64,000 bases of DNA from Ceratotherium simum simum. Lineage: Eukaryota > Chordata > Mammalia > Perissodactyla > Rhinocerotidae. A model generated the notes under the pieces. It saw only the letters and a list, made by a program, of their open reading frames with translations, searched no databases and was not told where the DNA came from. The position numbers and the translations under genes were made by a program. The stretch spans positions 7,157,796 to 7,221,795 of the forward strand of contig NW_004454193.1 of assembly GCF_000283155.1 (NCBI RefSeq), read 5' to 3'. Shown here in pieces: positions 11,701 through 58,000 of this stretch. Each line of letters starts with the position of its first letter. Position 1 is the first letter of the stretch.

Positions 11701-11918
11701 GGGGTCAGCAAACATACTCTCTAAAGGGCCAGAGAGTAAATATTTTAGGCGTTGTGTGTCATATGGTCTCTGTGGCAACTACTCAACTCTGCTGCTGCAG
11801 CAAGAGCAGCATAGACAACGCCCAGACAAATGGGCACGGCCGTGTTTCAATAAAACTTTATTTTAAAAGCAGATGGCGGGCCAGATATGGAACACGGGCC
11901 ATAGTCTGCTGACCACTG
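11701..11918 (+). mobile_element. MER20 DNA transposon (hAT-Charlie)
   Basis: It opens with 'ggggtcagcaaac' and closes with the inverse 'tgctgaccactg'. Internal landmarks are 'aaagggccagagagtaaat', 'acaacgcccagacaaatgg' and 'caataaaactttatttt'. The length of about 218 bp fits full-length MER20. The paralogous copy is at 63023-63236. Confidence 0.85.
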
Positions 11919-12639
11919 ATCTAGACCGTGAGAGCTTTGCCATCTTTATGTCATGGTTTCTAATGTTATTATGGGTGTTGACTCCAGTCAGCTCCAGTGG
12001 GGAGGAGCATAAAGAAGTGAAGACAGTGCGGGTGGGAGCAGAAGTGGGGCATTTTGGACCAGTCCTGGATGTGGCACTCCTCACTTCCACTCACATTCCA
12101 CTGGAAAGAACTTAGACACACAGCCAATCTAATTGCAAGGAAGGCTGGGAGATGTGGTCTGGCTACGCACCAAAGAAGGTAGGACTTTAATTGACAGCTA
12201 GCAATTCCTGTGACAAATAATATCCATTAAATTATGGATTTGATATTAGAGATTTTTTTTTCTAAAACACAGCAAAGTAAACATGTAACCACTATATAAA
12301 TGCTTTAAAGTTTGTTTGCATGCCGTGTGAAATGATCTTACATAACTCTGGGAAGAAGTGTACTGCACTTTGGTGAACACTGAGCTTTTGTATTTCTTTG
12401 ATTTAAATCCTGAAAGCCTGATTGTAAACCCGGTTCTTGCTTGCTAGGGCTACTCTCTAAAGGTTTCCTTAGGCCTTTACAAGTAAAGAATGTAAATGGG
12501 TGAATTAGAAAAAGAGGTAAACATTTAGATTGAATTATACTCTGGAAAGAGCTCAGCAAACTCAAATTGTTGTTATAGATTTTATTATAGACATATGATA
12601 AACATAGGAACCTCAACTAGAGTTCGTTTGTGTGTTTTC

Positions 12640-13260
12640 TTATCTGAAAGTTTATATGTATCAATGCCCCAAACTGTTCATGACTTCTCCTGATTATACT
12701 GGGTATTAACAGGGAAGCAGGATTTGGAGGAGCAGAGAAGACAGGACATTATTGGAGGTGCAAGGTGAGTTTGGGGGTTTCTTGGGGATGTCATTTGGGA
12801 TGGAAGGGTGAATAGAGGATGGAAGTCTTGAATGCCAAGTTAAGGAGAGCTGGTTTTCACCTCAGACAAAAGAAGACTTTGAAACGCTTTAACCCAGGGG
12901 ATGACAAGATGAAAAGGGCATTTCCAAAAGTAGAATCTGGCAGAAGCAGGCAAGCCATTGGAGAGGCCAAGAAGGGTAGTCTGAAAAGCACTCTGCCAAG
13001 CACTCACTGGGAGGGTGGATGGTGAGCTCTCCTTTCCAAAGATGGCTATGCACTCTGCATGTGAAAACTTGGCCTTTTGGGGTCCCACAGGCCTCAACAA
13101 GAATAATGACATAAGCGTCTCCAAAATGCTGGACTGCACAAAGTTTTGCCAAGTCCCAGGATCTATTGATGCTGGTTCTCAGTTCTCATTTTAGAACGTC
13201 ACAGAAGCACAGGGATGTTCTAACCCTCTGAGATCCCCGAATCAATTGTGTGTTCTGTGC
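12640..13260. other. Intergenic segment with old interspersed-repeat character
   Basis: Phrases like 'cttgaatgccaagttaagg' recur at 3720-3760 and 55690. This suggests a shared ancient repeat whose family I could not name. No gene was seen. Confidence 0.3.
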
Positions 13261-13429
13261 CTATGTTTTGCTATGGAAGCAGGTCCGGAACACATTGAGG
13301 GAGGGCACAGGAGTGTGTGGGAGAGGAAGAGTCAGTCCGTGGTCCCCCAATCTCATCACCCAGGTCCCAAGGGCCATTCAAACTCATACATATAAAATGT
13401 TATTTCAACATCCCAATAAGCATGATCAT

Positions 13430-14100
13430 TAAGACTTGCAAATTAAAAGCATATGCTCAAATTGCCCCTATCAAATTGGCAAGGATTTGTACCATTATTA
13501 TTTTAGTGGCCATGCCAAGTATTGGAAATATATGGAAAACAGGAACTTTCACCACTGATGTGAGAGATAAACTAGTACTGGCATTTTTGGGAGGCAATTG
13601 GAAAATATCTACCCAAACAGGCATCCCTGGGTATCTGCAGGGGATTGGTTGCAGGACTCCCTGTGGATACCAAAATCCGCGGATGCTCATGTCCTTTAGA
13701 AGGCCCGTTGTATCTGCAGGTTCCGCAACCCCAGATTCAACCAACTGTGGATCATAAACATACTACACCATCCGCAGTTGGTTGAATCCATGGATGTGGA
13801 ACCCGTGGATATGGAGGGCTGACTGTACTTAACAGGGGCATCTCCATTGCCCTAGCTATTGTGTCTCTAGGAATAATTCTGAATGAGTCTAAAGATGTAT
13901 GTACCAGGGATGGTTCACCTCAGTGATACTGAGAATAGTAAGAACTATGAAATAACCTAGTGATCAATAATACTAAATGTTTAAATAATTTATTACACAT
14001 TCCTACTATGGGATGTTACATAGCTGTCAAAGTAGAAACATATATGATATTGTTTCTAAATATTCATTGAAACAGCAGTTTGCCACCTCCCATTAAAGAA
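13430..14100 (+). mobile_element. Probable L1 3' fragment, interrupted by MER2
   Basis: Sequence on both sides of the MER2 insertion has the character of an old L1 3' end: 'cccctatcaaattggcaagg' before and 'gtgtctctaggaataattc' after. Boundaries are approximate. Confidence 0.45.
13618..13825 (+). mobile_element. MER2-type (Tigger/mariner) DNA transposon, internally deleted
   Basis: The ends are inverted: 'ccctgggtatctgcagggg' at the left, and 'ccgtggatatggagggctg' at the right. A second inverted pair ('attcaaccaactg' and 'cagttggttgaat') lies inside. It is about 208 bp, shorter than the MER2 consensus as I recall it. Confidence 0.8.
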
Positions 14101-15260
14101 GAAGGATCAGAACTTGCATGTATTTTCACTCTCTCCCCAAATTCATCTAAAAGGACAGTAAAATAAAGTCTTTAAAGGCACAAGCCCACATGGACAAATG
14201 GGATGGAAGCATTTTGGAAGCTGGAAGATGGACAGAGCAATGACAACTGCTTTTTGAGCAGAGAAAGTGAAAGTCAGTGCACAGGGAGGAGGGAGCCCCC
14301 AGACACACTGGATTCGAGATGGAGGCAGGAGAAAACTCTCTGGATTTAGAGTGATCACATACCTGTGAAAGTGGGATGCAGATATCCCCCACCTATGCAC
14401 ATGGCTAGTGCAGCTCTCTCCCAGGCCAGAGTTCCCCACAAGTGCTTTAACTCTGCCAGTCCTAGAATTGGATTGAATCTGGGGAATCTGATCACCTGAT
14501 TAGAACAGAGCATCAGAGGGCCTTGGCAGCATCAACATCATGTGGTTTCTGTCCAGAGATATGAGCATCAACAAGAAATTCCCTGAAGGTCCAGGAAATG
14601 GTGAAGTAACAGTGACTCTTGACGAAGCCAATGCCTGGTCACCTAACCAGTGGTCATGATGGTGTGCAAGATTGTCCCTGCCCCTATACTACTAACTGAC
14701 CATCAAACGGTCCACTTTTCCCATTGAGTAACTTATTTTCAGGAACGCAATTTTGTAAATCAATAGTCTTTCAGAAAATATCAAGTGTTGACATCAATAG
14801 AGAGCAGCTGGAAATCTCTTACTCTGCTGAGAGGAGGACAAATTTGTACAACCACCTTGGAAAAATTTTTTGGAGTGTCCACTATATGGTTGACATATGA
14901 AACCCCTGTGACCCAGCAAAGCCACTTGTAAGTAATTATCCAAGAGAAATGCAAGCATGTAGTCACTAAAAGACATGTTCTAGAATATTAAAGGGAACTC
15001 TATTCATAAAAACCTGAACCTGGTGTAGGGGAAGAGGGAGAATCCACCCCACCCCCGACGTGTCCCTTAAGGTTCTTATGGCTGGTCAAATAATTAAAAA
15101 GGCAGGTTAGTGAGAGAAAATAAAACAAAGTTTAATAACATGTATACATGGGAGAAACTCAGGAGAAACTGAGCAACTCGACAAAATGGCAGAGGTTCTC
15201 ATCTTAAATGCCATCTTCAGCTAAAGAAAGAGCATCAATAACCTGAGGTACAATACAAAA
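14100..15260. other. Intergenic sequence, partly L1-like
   Basis: Around 14780-15000 the text is reminiscent of L1 3'-type sequence. The remainder is unassigned, and no coding signal was seen. Confidence 0.3.
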
Positions 15261-17966
15261 GGTTTAACATATGCATAATTGGAGTCCAGAGGAGAGGAGA
15301 AGGAGAATGAAGCAGAAGAACTATTTGAGAGATATTGGTTAAAAAACTGATGAAAGACATCAACCCACATATCTAAGAATCTCAACAAATCCCAAATGGA
15401 TAAATTCAAAGAAAAAAAAATCACACCTTTGCACATCATAATCAATTGCTGAAAACCCAAGCTAAAAAAATCTAACCAACAGCCACAGAATAAAATACAT
15501 ACTGGATTTTAGAGGAAAACAATAAGAATGATAGCTACTTTTATTAGGAACAATGGAAAGCAGAAGATAACAGGATGAAAGAAAAAGCACTGTCCATCCA
15601 AAACTTTTTATCTCTCAAAAGTATTCTTCAAGAAGGAAGAAGAAATACAGACATATACAGAAAAGAATTGCTGAGAGAATATGCTACTGGTAGGCTCATA
15701 CTGTAAGAAAGACTAAAGGATGTTCTTCAGGAGATGCATGGTGGCTTGGGAGAAAATGATGTCATAGAGAATCCCAAAGGACCATCACTCCACACAAACA
15801 ATGAAAACATTGGTTAAAAAAAAAAACTGTCAGAATCAACTTTATCTGAACTCTGGAAATGAGTCAAAACTTTACATAACCAGGAAAACACTGAATCTAG
15901 GAAAAGGTGGCTGAATCTTGGTAGGAAAGCTTTGTGGCATTTTAATCTACTTTGCCACTGTCCCCAAACCCATCTCCATGGCAGTCCAGTGGCTCCTGAA
16001 GGACTAGCTCTAAAGGTTTGCTCTTATTGAGCCTAACTCAGAACATTCCCAAAATAGAGAGATGACTAACCAGAGGGCTTTTGTCAAAAATATTTAAAGA
16101 CGAATGTACTAGCTGCTGCCAAATGGGACAAGGGATACTAGTTGGGGCAAACAATAGACACATAGAAAAGCTTGAGAGGGAAAGCTGGGCAGTGAGATGC
16201 TTTGGAAAATAAGGGCTTTGAAAGCTCCCACCTTGGGAATTTCAAAAGGCCATGTGCATGCTAAGGGTGGGGAGCATACTCAGAGGAGACATCTAAGGAC
16301 CCTAAGATCTCACATATTTCTGACTTTCAGCCTCCATCCAAGCAAATATGAAGGCTAAGACAGAGTTGTGAATTACCCAGCTAACTGTTGAAAACATACC
16401 GCAACAAAGAGAGCACATCTGCAAAAAGTAGGAGGTTTTGTTCTTGTAGTGGAGGTTGGTATTGTTCTTCAAGGAATTTAAAGAAATCTCTATCAAATCA
16501 CTAGCTAGCCACTAAGTTAAACAAACAAAGATTTCAGTGGCTGCACCCAACAAACAATACAGACTTTATAAAATTAGTTCATAAAAAGTCACTAAAACGA
16601 ACAACATCAACCACAAGCAGCAACAACAAACCCTAGGGAGGAGGATGTATGTAATTTACAGAGTTGCCACATTATAATATTCAAAATCACCAGTTTCCAA
16701 AGAAAAAGATATGAGATGTGCAAAGAAATGAGTATGTATGGCTCATATGCAAGGGAAAAAAGCAATTAATAAAACAGTCCCTGAGGAAGTATAGACATCT
16801 GATTTACTAGAAAAAAGACTTCAAATAACTATGTTAAATATGTCCCAGAACTAAAGGAAACTATGTACAAAGAACTAAAGTAAACCATGAGAATGATGTC
16901 TCATCAAATATAGCAATGAAGAGAGAGAAATTTTTACAAGGAATATCATAGAAATTCTGGAGTTAAAACAACAGTAACTGACATGGAAAATTTACTAGAG
17001 GGATTCAACTGTAGATTTGAGTTTTCAAAAGAATAAATGAACTTGGAAATGAGTCAACTGAGATTACCTAATTCAAGAAGCAGAAATAAAAAAGAATTAA
17101 GAAAAATAAAAGAAGTCTCCCTGTGGGATATCATCAAGCATCCCAATATACAATATGTAATAGGAGTTTCAGAAGGAGAGGAGAGAGAAAGATAGAAGGA
17201 ATAGTTGGAGAAATAACGTCAAAAAACTTCACAAATTTGATGAAAGTCATGAATCTCCACATCTAAGAAATTCAACATGCCCCAAGAAGTATTAACTCAA
17301 GTCAAAGACAAAGAGAGAAACCTGAAAGAAACCAGAGAGAAGTGACTCTTCACATACAAGCTGTCCCCAATAAGATTAGTAGCTGATTTCTCATCAGATA
17401 CCATGGAGGCAGTGACATGACATATTTGAAGTACTGAAAGAAAAAAACAAAAAAAAACGTGAGTTAAGAATTCTACACCCAATAAAATTAAGCTTGAAAA
17501 ATGAGAGAGAAATTAAGACATTCCCAGAAAAACAAAAAATAAGACCGTTTGTCACTAAACTATTTGCGCTACAAGAGATGGTAAAAGGAGTCCTTCTGGC
17601 TGAAATGAAAGGACAACAGACAGTAATATGAACCCACGTGAAGAAATAAACAACACTAGTAAAGGTAACTACATAGGTAAGTTTAAAAGTCAGTATTAAT
17701 GTACGTTTGGTTTGTAATGCCTCTTTCTTATATGATTTAAAATAAAACCACATAAAACAGTAATTATAGTTGATATTGATGGACACAAAATGTATAATGA
17801 TGTAATTTTTGACAAAAATGAAGTAAAGGGAGGTGGAGGTATAGAGAAGCAAAGGGTTCCTATACTGTTGCAACTAAGTTGGTATTAATCCAAACTAGAT
17901 TGTTATAAATTGAGACAATAAGTGTAATCCCCAAAGGAACCAGTAAAAAACTAATGGGAAAATATA
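15260..17966 (+). mobile_element. L1 LINE 5'-region fragments (two copies of one module)
   Basis: Old L1 5' sequence is present twice. One module is at about 15260-15740 ('ctaagaatctcaacaaatcc' to 'actaaaggatgttcttcag'). The other is at about 17150-17640 ('ctaagaaattcaacatgccc' to 'ggagtccttctggctg'). Both carry the A-rich, gag-free start typical of L1M-type elements. The reading frames are closed by many stops. Confidence 0.65.
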
Positions 17967-18940
17967 CAGGCTTACCTCATTTTATTGTGCTTTGCTTTAT
18001 TGCACATTGTAGATATTGTATTTTTTGCAAATTGAAGGTTTGTGGCAACCCTGCATCGAGCAAGTCTATTGGCACGGTTTTTCCAACAGCATTTGTTCAC
18101 TTCATGTCTCTGTGTCACATTTTTGTAATTCTTGCAATATTTCAAGATTTTCATTATCACTATATTTGTTATGGTCATCTCTGATCAGTGATGTTTGATG
18201 TTTCTCTTGTAATTGTTTTGGGGTGTCATGAACAGCCCCCATATAAGAAGGTGAATTTAATCAATAAATGTTATGTATGTTCTGACTGCTCCACTGACAA
18301 GCTGTTATCAAGTCATGATAAAACTTTAATGGGTGAGGGGGTTGCTTCTTATGAACAAGCAAAGAAAGTGGTTTCTTGAGACAGAATCTACTCCTGGTGA
18401 AGATGCTTTGAAGATTGTTGAAATTACAACAAAAGATTTAGAATATTATAGAAATTTATTTGATAAAGCAGCACAGAGTTTGAGAGGATTGACTCCAATT
18501 TTGAAGGAAGTTCTATTGTGAGTAGAATGCTACCAAACAGCATTGCACGCTACAGAGAAATTGTTTGTGAAAGGAAGAATCAATTGATGAGGCAAACTTA
18601 GTTGTTGATTTATTTTAAGAAATTGTGACAGGCACCTCAACCTTCAACAACCACCACCCAGATCAACATTGAGGCAAGACCCACTAGCCAAAAAATTATG
18701 ACTCACTGAAGGCTCAGATGATGGTATGCATTTTTTAGCAATAAAGTATTTTTAATTAAGGTATGTACATTGTTTTTTTAGACACAATGCTATTGCACAC
18801 TTTATCGACATCGGTATAATGTAAACATAACTTTTATATGCAGTGGGAAACCAAAAAAGTTGTGTGATTGGCTGTATTGTGATATTTGTTTTATTGTAGT
18901 GGTCTGGAACCAAACCCACAATATCTGTAAGGTACGCCTG
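17967..18940 (-). mobile_element. Tigger1-type DNA transposon, non-autonomous, with intact ends
   Basis: The 974-bp element starts 'caggcttacctcattttat' and ends 'aaggtacgcctg', so the termini are inverted. TA dinucleotides flank it on both sides (17965-17966 and 18941-18942), as expected for a mariner/Tc1-type insertion. The interior matches only the two ends of Tigger1 as I remember it; the transposase centre is missing. It sits inside L1 sequence. Confidence 0.85.
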
Positions 18941-18942
18941 TA

Positions 18943-20310
18943 TAGTAAAAGAAATAAGAACAGGATAAAAATGATATGCTAGAAACCTCTCACACAAAAG
19001 AATTTGTAATGAATAATTGAGCATCAAAAAAGATTCAAGACATATAGAAAACAAATAGCAAAATGGCAGAAGTCTATCCTTCCCTGTAGGTCGTTACATT
19101 AAATATAAATATAAAATATTTTAAATTAAATGCATAATATAAAATATATATTACATTATATAAAATATTAAACTGTGCAGTGAAAAACAGAGATCAGTAA
19201 CGTAGATAAAAACACACGATCCAACTGCATGCTGTCTACAAGAGACTCAAGTTATAAACAAGGATACAAACAGGTGGAAAGTGAAAGCATGGAACAAGGT
19301 AGTCTATGCAAACAGTAACCAAAACAGAGCTGAGTGCTTGTACTGATATCAGACAAAATGGACTTGAAGTAAAAATTGTTACAATAGACCGAGAAGGACA
19401 TTATCTAATGATAAAGGGGTCAACTCTCCAGGAAGATATGACAATTATAAACATATTTGCACCTAACAACAGAGTCCCAAAATATATGAAGCAGAAACTC
19501 ACAGGATTTAAGGGAGAAAGAGACAGTTTCACAATAATAGTCGGAGACTTCAATATCCCACTTTCAATAATGGATAGAACATCTAGAGAGAAGATTGGAA
19601 AGGAAATAAAAGACTTGAAAAACACTATAAACCAACTAGATCTAACAGACATATATAGCACACTCTATCCAACAACAGAATACACATTCTTCTCAAGTGT
19701 ACGCGGGATATTTTGCAAATTATATCATATGTTAGGTTACAAAACAAGTCTTAAAAAATTTTAAAAATTTGAAAGCATACAAAGTAGCTTCGTCTACCAT
19801 AATTAAATGAAAGTAGAAATCAATAACAAAAGGAAATTCAGAAAATTGACAAATATGTGAAATCTACACATGACACTCTTAAACAACCAATAGGTCAAGG
19901 AAGAAATAACAAGAGAATTGAGAAATACTTTGAGATGAATGAAACCAAAACACAACATATCACATCTTATGGGATTCAGTGAAAGTGCTCAGAGAGAAAT
20001 TTATGGCTATAAATGCCTACATTAAAAAAGAAGAAAGATCTCAAGTAAATAACCTAATCTTCCACTTTAAGGAACTATAAAAAGAAGGGCAAACAAAATC
20101 CAAAACAAGCAGAAGGAAGGAAGTAACAAATATGGGAGTGTGAAAAAAACAAAATAAAGAATAGAAAAGCTATAAAGAGAATCAATGAAACCAAAAGCTG
20201 GTTGTTTGAAAAGATTAACAAAATTGAAAAAATCTTTTCCTAGGTTGATCAAGACAAAAAAAGACTCAAAATACTAAAATCAGTAATGAAAGTGGGAACA
20301 TTACTACCAA
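18943..20310 (+). mobile_element. L1 LINE ORF2 fragment (endonuclease region), degenerate
   Basis: A 152-codon open stretch at 19306-19764 resembles the endonuclease part of L1 ORF2, including a 'VGDFNIPLS'-type motif and 'NQLDLTDIYSTLYP'. Downstream frames are interrupted. The element is not active: no complete ORF1 or ORF2 is present. Confidence 0.8.
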
Positions 20311-21240
20311 TTTTACAGGATGTTCTTCAGGCTGAAAGAAAATAATAAATAAAATATAATGCAAATGTCTTATGGGGTTCTAAGATGCACAGAAGTAAAA
20401 TATTTGGCAAAATAGCAATAAACAGGGTAAAGGGACTGATGTTATATTGTTTCTTATATTATGTAGCCAATAAAACTAAACAGCAGAAACATAAAAAAAA
20501 GGAATCATATAAAATACTTGATTAATCTAAAAGAAAATACAAAAGAGAAAACAACAAAAGAACTGATGGAAAAAAATACAAAACCAATAGCCAGATGGTA
20601 GACTCAAGACTACCCACATTATTAAGCACATTTAGTGAAATGCACTAAGCACTGCAATTTAAGACAGACATTTTCAATACATTCAGTACAATAGATTTCA
20701 AGATAAGAAATGTTACCAGAGATAAAGATGATCATTTTTGAGTGATAAAAAGAAAATACCATTATCAGAAAGATATAATAATACTGATTCTGTATGCACC
20801 TAACAACAGGGCCTCACGGTACATGAAGCAAAAATTGAACAAAGAAGAAATAGAAAATGTTGCAATCATAGTGAGAAGTTTTAGTACAGTTCTGTCTATA
20901 ACTAACAGAATACACAGAAAAAGTCAGTAAAGGTATGTATTTGAACAACAGTACTAATCAATTTGACCTAATTGACATATATAAAACACTACACAAACAA
21001 CTGCAGATTATACGTTCTTTTCAGGTACACATGGAACATTTGCCAACATAGACCACACACTGGGCCCTAAAACAAGTTTTAACAAATTGCAAAGTATTAA
21101 AATAATACAGAATATATTCTCTGATCACAATGCAGAAATCAATGACAAATAGACCATTAGAAAATTTCCAAACATTTGAAAATTAAGCAATATACTTTCA
21201 AAGTACCCATGGATCAAAAAAAAAAAAATCACAAGGGAAA
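20311..21240 (+). mobile_element. Second L1 fragment, restarting in the 5' module and running into ORF2
   Basis: At 20318 the text returns to the L1 5' phrase 'caggatgttcttcaggctg', and from about 20740 it re-enters ORF2 ('APNNRASRYMKQK' in frame). A rearrangement or a second insertion is needed to explain this order. Confidence 0.6.
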
Positions 21241-21600
21241 TTAGACAGTGGAGCTCAGGGATTGGTGGACTTGTGGATAAGATAAGTGGATTGACATCAC
21301 GTGTAGGAGCATGGTTACTCAGGTGACACTGTTGTTATTTGGTTGGCACTCAGAAGTGCGTAAATTAAAAGGAGTTTGCCTCTGATGAGCTGATTTTCAG
21401 AAGCAAGGGGCTAAGAATGATTTGGTGATTTGCAAAGGTATGTTCACTGAAGCAATTTGTCATGGATCAACTGAACAAGTTTAGAACCAGTTCTGGTGGC
21501 TACTTGTTACCAGGGATACAGAACAATCAGTCTGTTACTCAGTTTGTGGAAACATATTTATTTTCAATATGAAAAAATCAATTTGTTTCTACCAACCAAA
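21240..21600. other. Unassigned segment between L1 pieces
   Basis: About 360 bp with higher GC than its L1 neighbours and no recognised family. It could be an unrecognised insertion. Confidence 0.3.
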
Positions 21601-22510
21601 AAATGAGAAAATAAAATACTTAAATGCTAATTATAATAGTATCAAAAACATCAAATACTAAAGGATACATTTAATGAAAGATGTGAAAACCTCTGACTTA
21701 AAAACTACAAAACACTGCTAAGAGAAATTAAAGAAGATCTAAATAAATGGAGAGATAAACCATGTTCATGGATTTGAGGACTCAATATTATTAAGATATC
21801 GATTCTCCCCAAACTGATCAATAGAGTGAATTCAATCCAAATCATTTTTTTGATATAAATTTAAAATCTGATTATAAAACTTATATATGGAAAATGAAGG
21901 GACCTTGAAAAATATTGGAGGACTTACATACCAAATATTGACACTTACCATAAAGGTACTTTGATCCCTACCTCATCATACACAAAAATTAATTTAGGAC
22001 AGATCATACACTTAAATGTGAAAACTAAACTATAAAGCTTCTAGAAGAAAAGATAGGAGAATATTTTCATGATTTTAGGATGTGCAGAGGTTTCTGAGAG
22101 AAGATGCAAAGGCACTAATCAGAAAAGAAAAAAAGTTGATAAATTGGACCTCATCAAAATTAAAAACTTCTGCTCATCAAGAGACACCATTAAGAAGGCA
22201 AGGAGATAAGCCACAGACTGGAAAAAATATTCAGAATATGCATATCTCACAAAGGAATCATATCTGGAATATATAAGAATTCTCACAATTCAATAATAAA
22301 AAAACAAAAATCAATTTAAAATGGGCAAAAGACTTCAGCAGGCATTTTACAAATGAAGCTATCCAAATAGCTAATGAACACGTCAAAGGGTGCTCAATCA
22401 TTAGCCCTCAGGGTACTGTGACTAAAACCACAGTGACCACCATTACATACTCACCAAAAGTGCTAAAAATAAAAAAATCTAACTATATCAAGTATTCGCA
22501 AAGATGCAGA
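21600..22510 (+). mobile_element. L1 ORF2 3' part fragment
   Basis: Recognisable L1 ORF2 text such as 'ccatgttcatggatttgagg', 'attctccccaaactgatc' and 'aaaagacttcagcaggc' appears, with many frame breaks. Confidence 0.7.
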
Positions 22511-22514
22511 GTGT

Positions 22515-23845
22515 ACATTGCTGGGAGGAGTTAAAATGGTCACACCACTTTGTAAAACTGGGTGCTGGCATCCAAGAGTCATTTCTCTTGTCCTGGTCCA
22601 GTCGCAGCCTTAGGCAGACCCTGTGTCCCTTGGTCATGGAGAGGGGGCTTCCTAAGTGATTCTGCCCGTCCCCAGCAGTAAAAGACCTCTGAAGACCAGG
22701 ACCCAGGACGGTCTCCAGTGGGAGAGAATTTTTAAATTTTCCTCCTTTTCTCACCCTCAGCAGGTCTTCCCCAGGGCCCCGAGGGAGGTGGGTTTGCTGC
22801 CCTTTTCTCAACGGTTTAGGGATTTTGTGCATTAAGGGAGAAGCGTCTGAGCAGTGCTTTATGCCTACAGCCTGCCTACAGCAGGAGTTCTCTGGTCTTT
22901 CTACCTGTTCTCGGTCTTTCACAAGAGCCCCTGATGGAGGTCCATGGAGATGAGTCTATGTAAACTCTCCCATGGGTCCCTGGCTCCCGAGGGCTTTATA
23001 CCCTCATATTATCCCAAACGTGGCCTTGAGCACTGGATTGGCAATTTTAGAGTAATGGTACTCACACCTGTGGTGACCCCATCTTCCACCTGTAGCAGAC
23101 AGTAAGTCAGCATCCACAGCTCATCTTTCTCCAAAGTGCCTGTAGTCCTGAGATTTCAGGGTAATTGTTCACCTGAAATCTCAGCTCTTTGAATGGTGCA
23201 GGAAAAGTCATGATTTTGAGGATAATCTAGCTTTTTCTTGCTATTAGGGTGGGAGTGACACTTCTTAGAGCTTTCTACAACCCAGCAGAACCCAGAAGTC
23301 ACCCCAGAGATTCTGAAACAGGCAGTTTTAGGCTAACACTTCAGGGACTCACCCCAAGGTGGTCACTCCTTGGACCTGAAGTGGTCCAGGCTACAGAATA
23401 GGCTCCAATGAGATGTTGGAAGAGATGGCGTCAGGGAGGGGCCTGGGAGAACACTGTGTAAGTTGAAGAAAGAATTGTAGACCTGTGGAAGGGTCAGTAA
23501 TGGCCACACAACAGTGCTGCTGGGTCACCGAGGCACCTCCCCCTCTCTGAGTCTCCAGCTACATCATAGTCTGTATCACCTCTTTCTCTACACTTAGCTC
23601 TACGTGGAGGAGAGGGACATCGTACTCTGGCCACCCCACATCCTGTTGTTGGAAGTTGTTGTGGGCCCCTAGACATAGAGTAGATCCAGAGTCCCCCTTG
23701 GCAGCTCCCAGGGCCCAGCCTGCTGGTCTCTGCTTGTCCAGAGGCCAGACTAGACCCACCAGAGGCACCTTCCTGCTGATGGTGCCCTCTCTCTTCATCT
23801 TTCTCTCTTAAGGAAGATGGCTTATTCTCCAGCGCATGAGACAGA
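22515..23845. other. Intergenic sequence 3' of the carboxylesterase gene, unassigned
   Basis: GC-richer than the adjacent L1 block. No exon with splice borders and no repeat family could be assigned with confidence. Open frames here are short. Confidence 0.4.
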
Positions 23846-23870
23846 CACTAACTTGGTCTCCAAAAGAACA

Positions 23871-23876
23871 TTTATT
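23871..23876 (-). terminator. Polyadenylation signal AATAAA of the carboxylesterase gene
   Basis: On the gene strand AATAAA lies about 171 nt past the TGA stop (24047). The 3' UTR would therefore be roughly 190-200 nt, ending near 23850. No earlier canonical AATAAA was noticed after the stop. Confidence 0.75.
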
Positions 23877-24046
23877 CCCAAAATTGAGGCCACTGATACA
23901 GAAACTCCCCCTGCCCAGACTCTGCCCACTCCCACCAGACAATTCCCCAGATTCCGCATTAAGATGCCTCTTTGGCCCATAAACACCTTTTATAGAATAC
24001 CTCCATGCTGGCTCCCTGAGGACCTGAGGCCGACTGGGCCACCCAT

Positions 24047-57874
<33,828 letters not shown>

Positions 57875-57960
57875 CGTGGAAGGACAGCAACTCCTGGGCC
57901 TGCAGATCTCAGAGCCGCTGGGAGGGGCTGTGCAGTCAGGCCCCAGAGCCCCAGCTCTCG

Positions 57961-58000
57961 CCCCGCCCCCATCTCCCAACCCCCTAGCCAATAGCCCAAT
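57961..58000 (-). promoter_or_regulatory. CES1: Proximal promoter: GC box and two CCAAT boxes
   Basis: About 87-126 bp upstream of the ATG: GC box CCCCGCCCCC (57961-57970, plus strand) and two inverted CCAAT boxes (57988-57992 and 57996-58000). No clear TATA box was seen. GC-box and CCAAT-type control is plausible for a liver-expressed CES1; the transcription start was not located. Confidence 0.6.

Larger units (their letters stand above)
1..12502. repeat. Left copy of a ~51.5-kb-period tandem segmental duplication
   Basis: This stretch matches 51735-63810 in the same orientation over its whole length. Base 1 aligns with 51735, exon 2 at 2775 with 54716, exon 1 at 5941 with 57874, and 12482 with 63791. 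The offset drifts from 51,734 to 51,941 to 51,309 because of indels: an ERE only in the right copy near 52204, about 558 bp only in the left copy near 6022, and an ERE tail that differs in length near 11000. Visible identity is high, with scattered single-base changes, but was not computed. Both window edges cut the duplication, so its true ends are unknown. It carries the start of a CES1-like gene and its 5' flank. Confidence 0.95.

Noticed and set aside
13317..13757. 146-codon plus-strand open frame
   Set aside because: It crosses L1-like and MER2 sequence and has no recognisable domain.
19306..19764. 152-codon open frame as a possible gene
   Set aside because: It is L1 ORF2 endonuclease sequence, inside a truncated element with frame breaks on both sides.
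22488..22922. 144-codon minus-strand open frame just past the gene's 3' end
   Set aside because: No homology or splice sites were recognised, and it is out of phase with the carboxylesterase exons.
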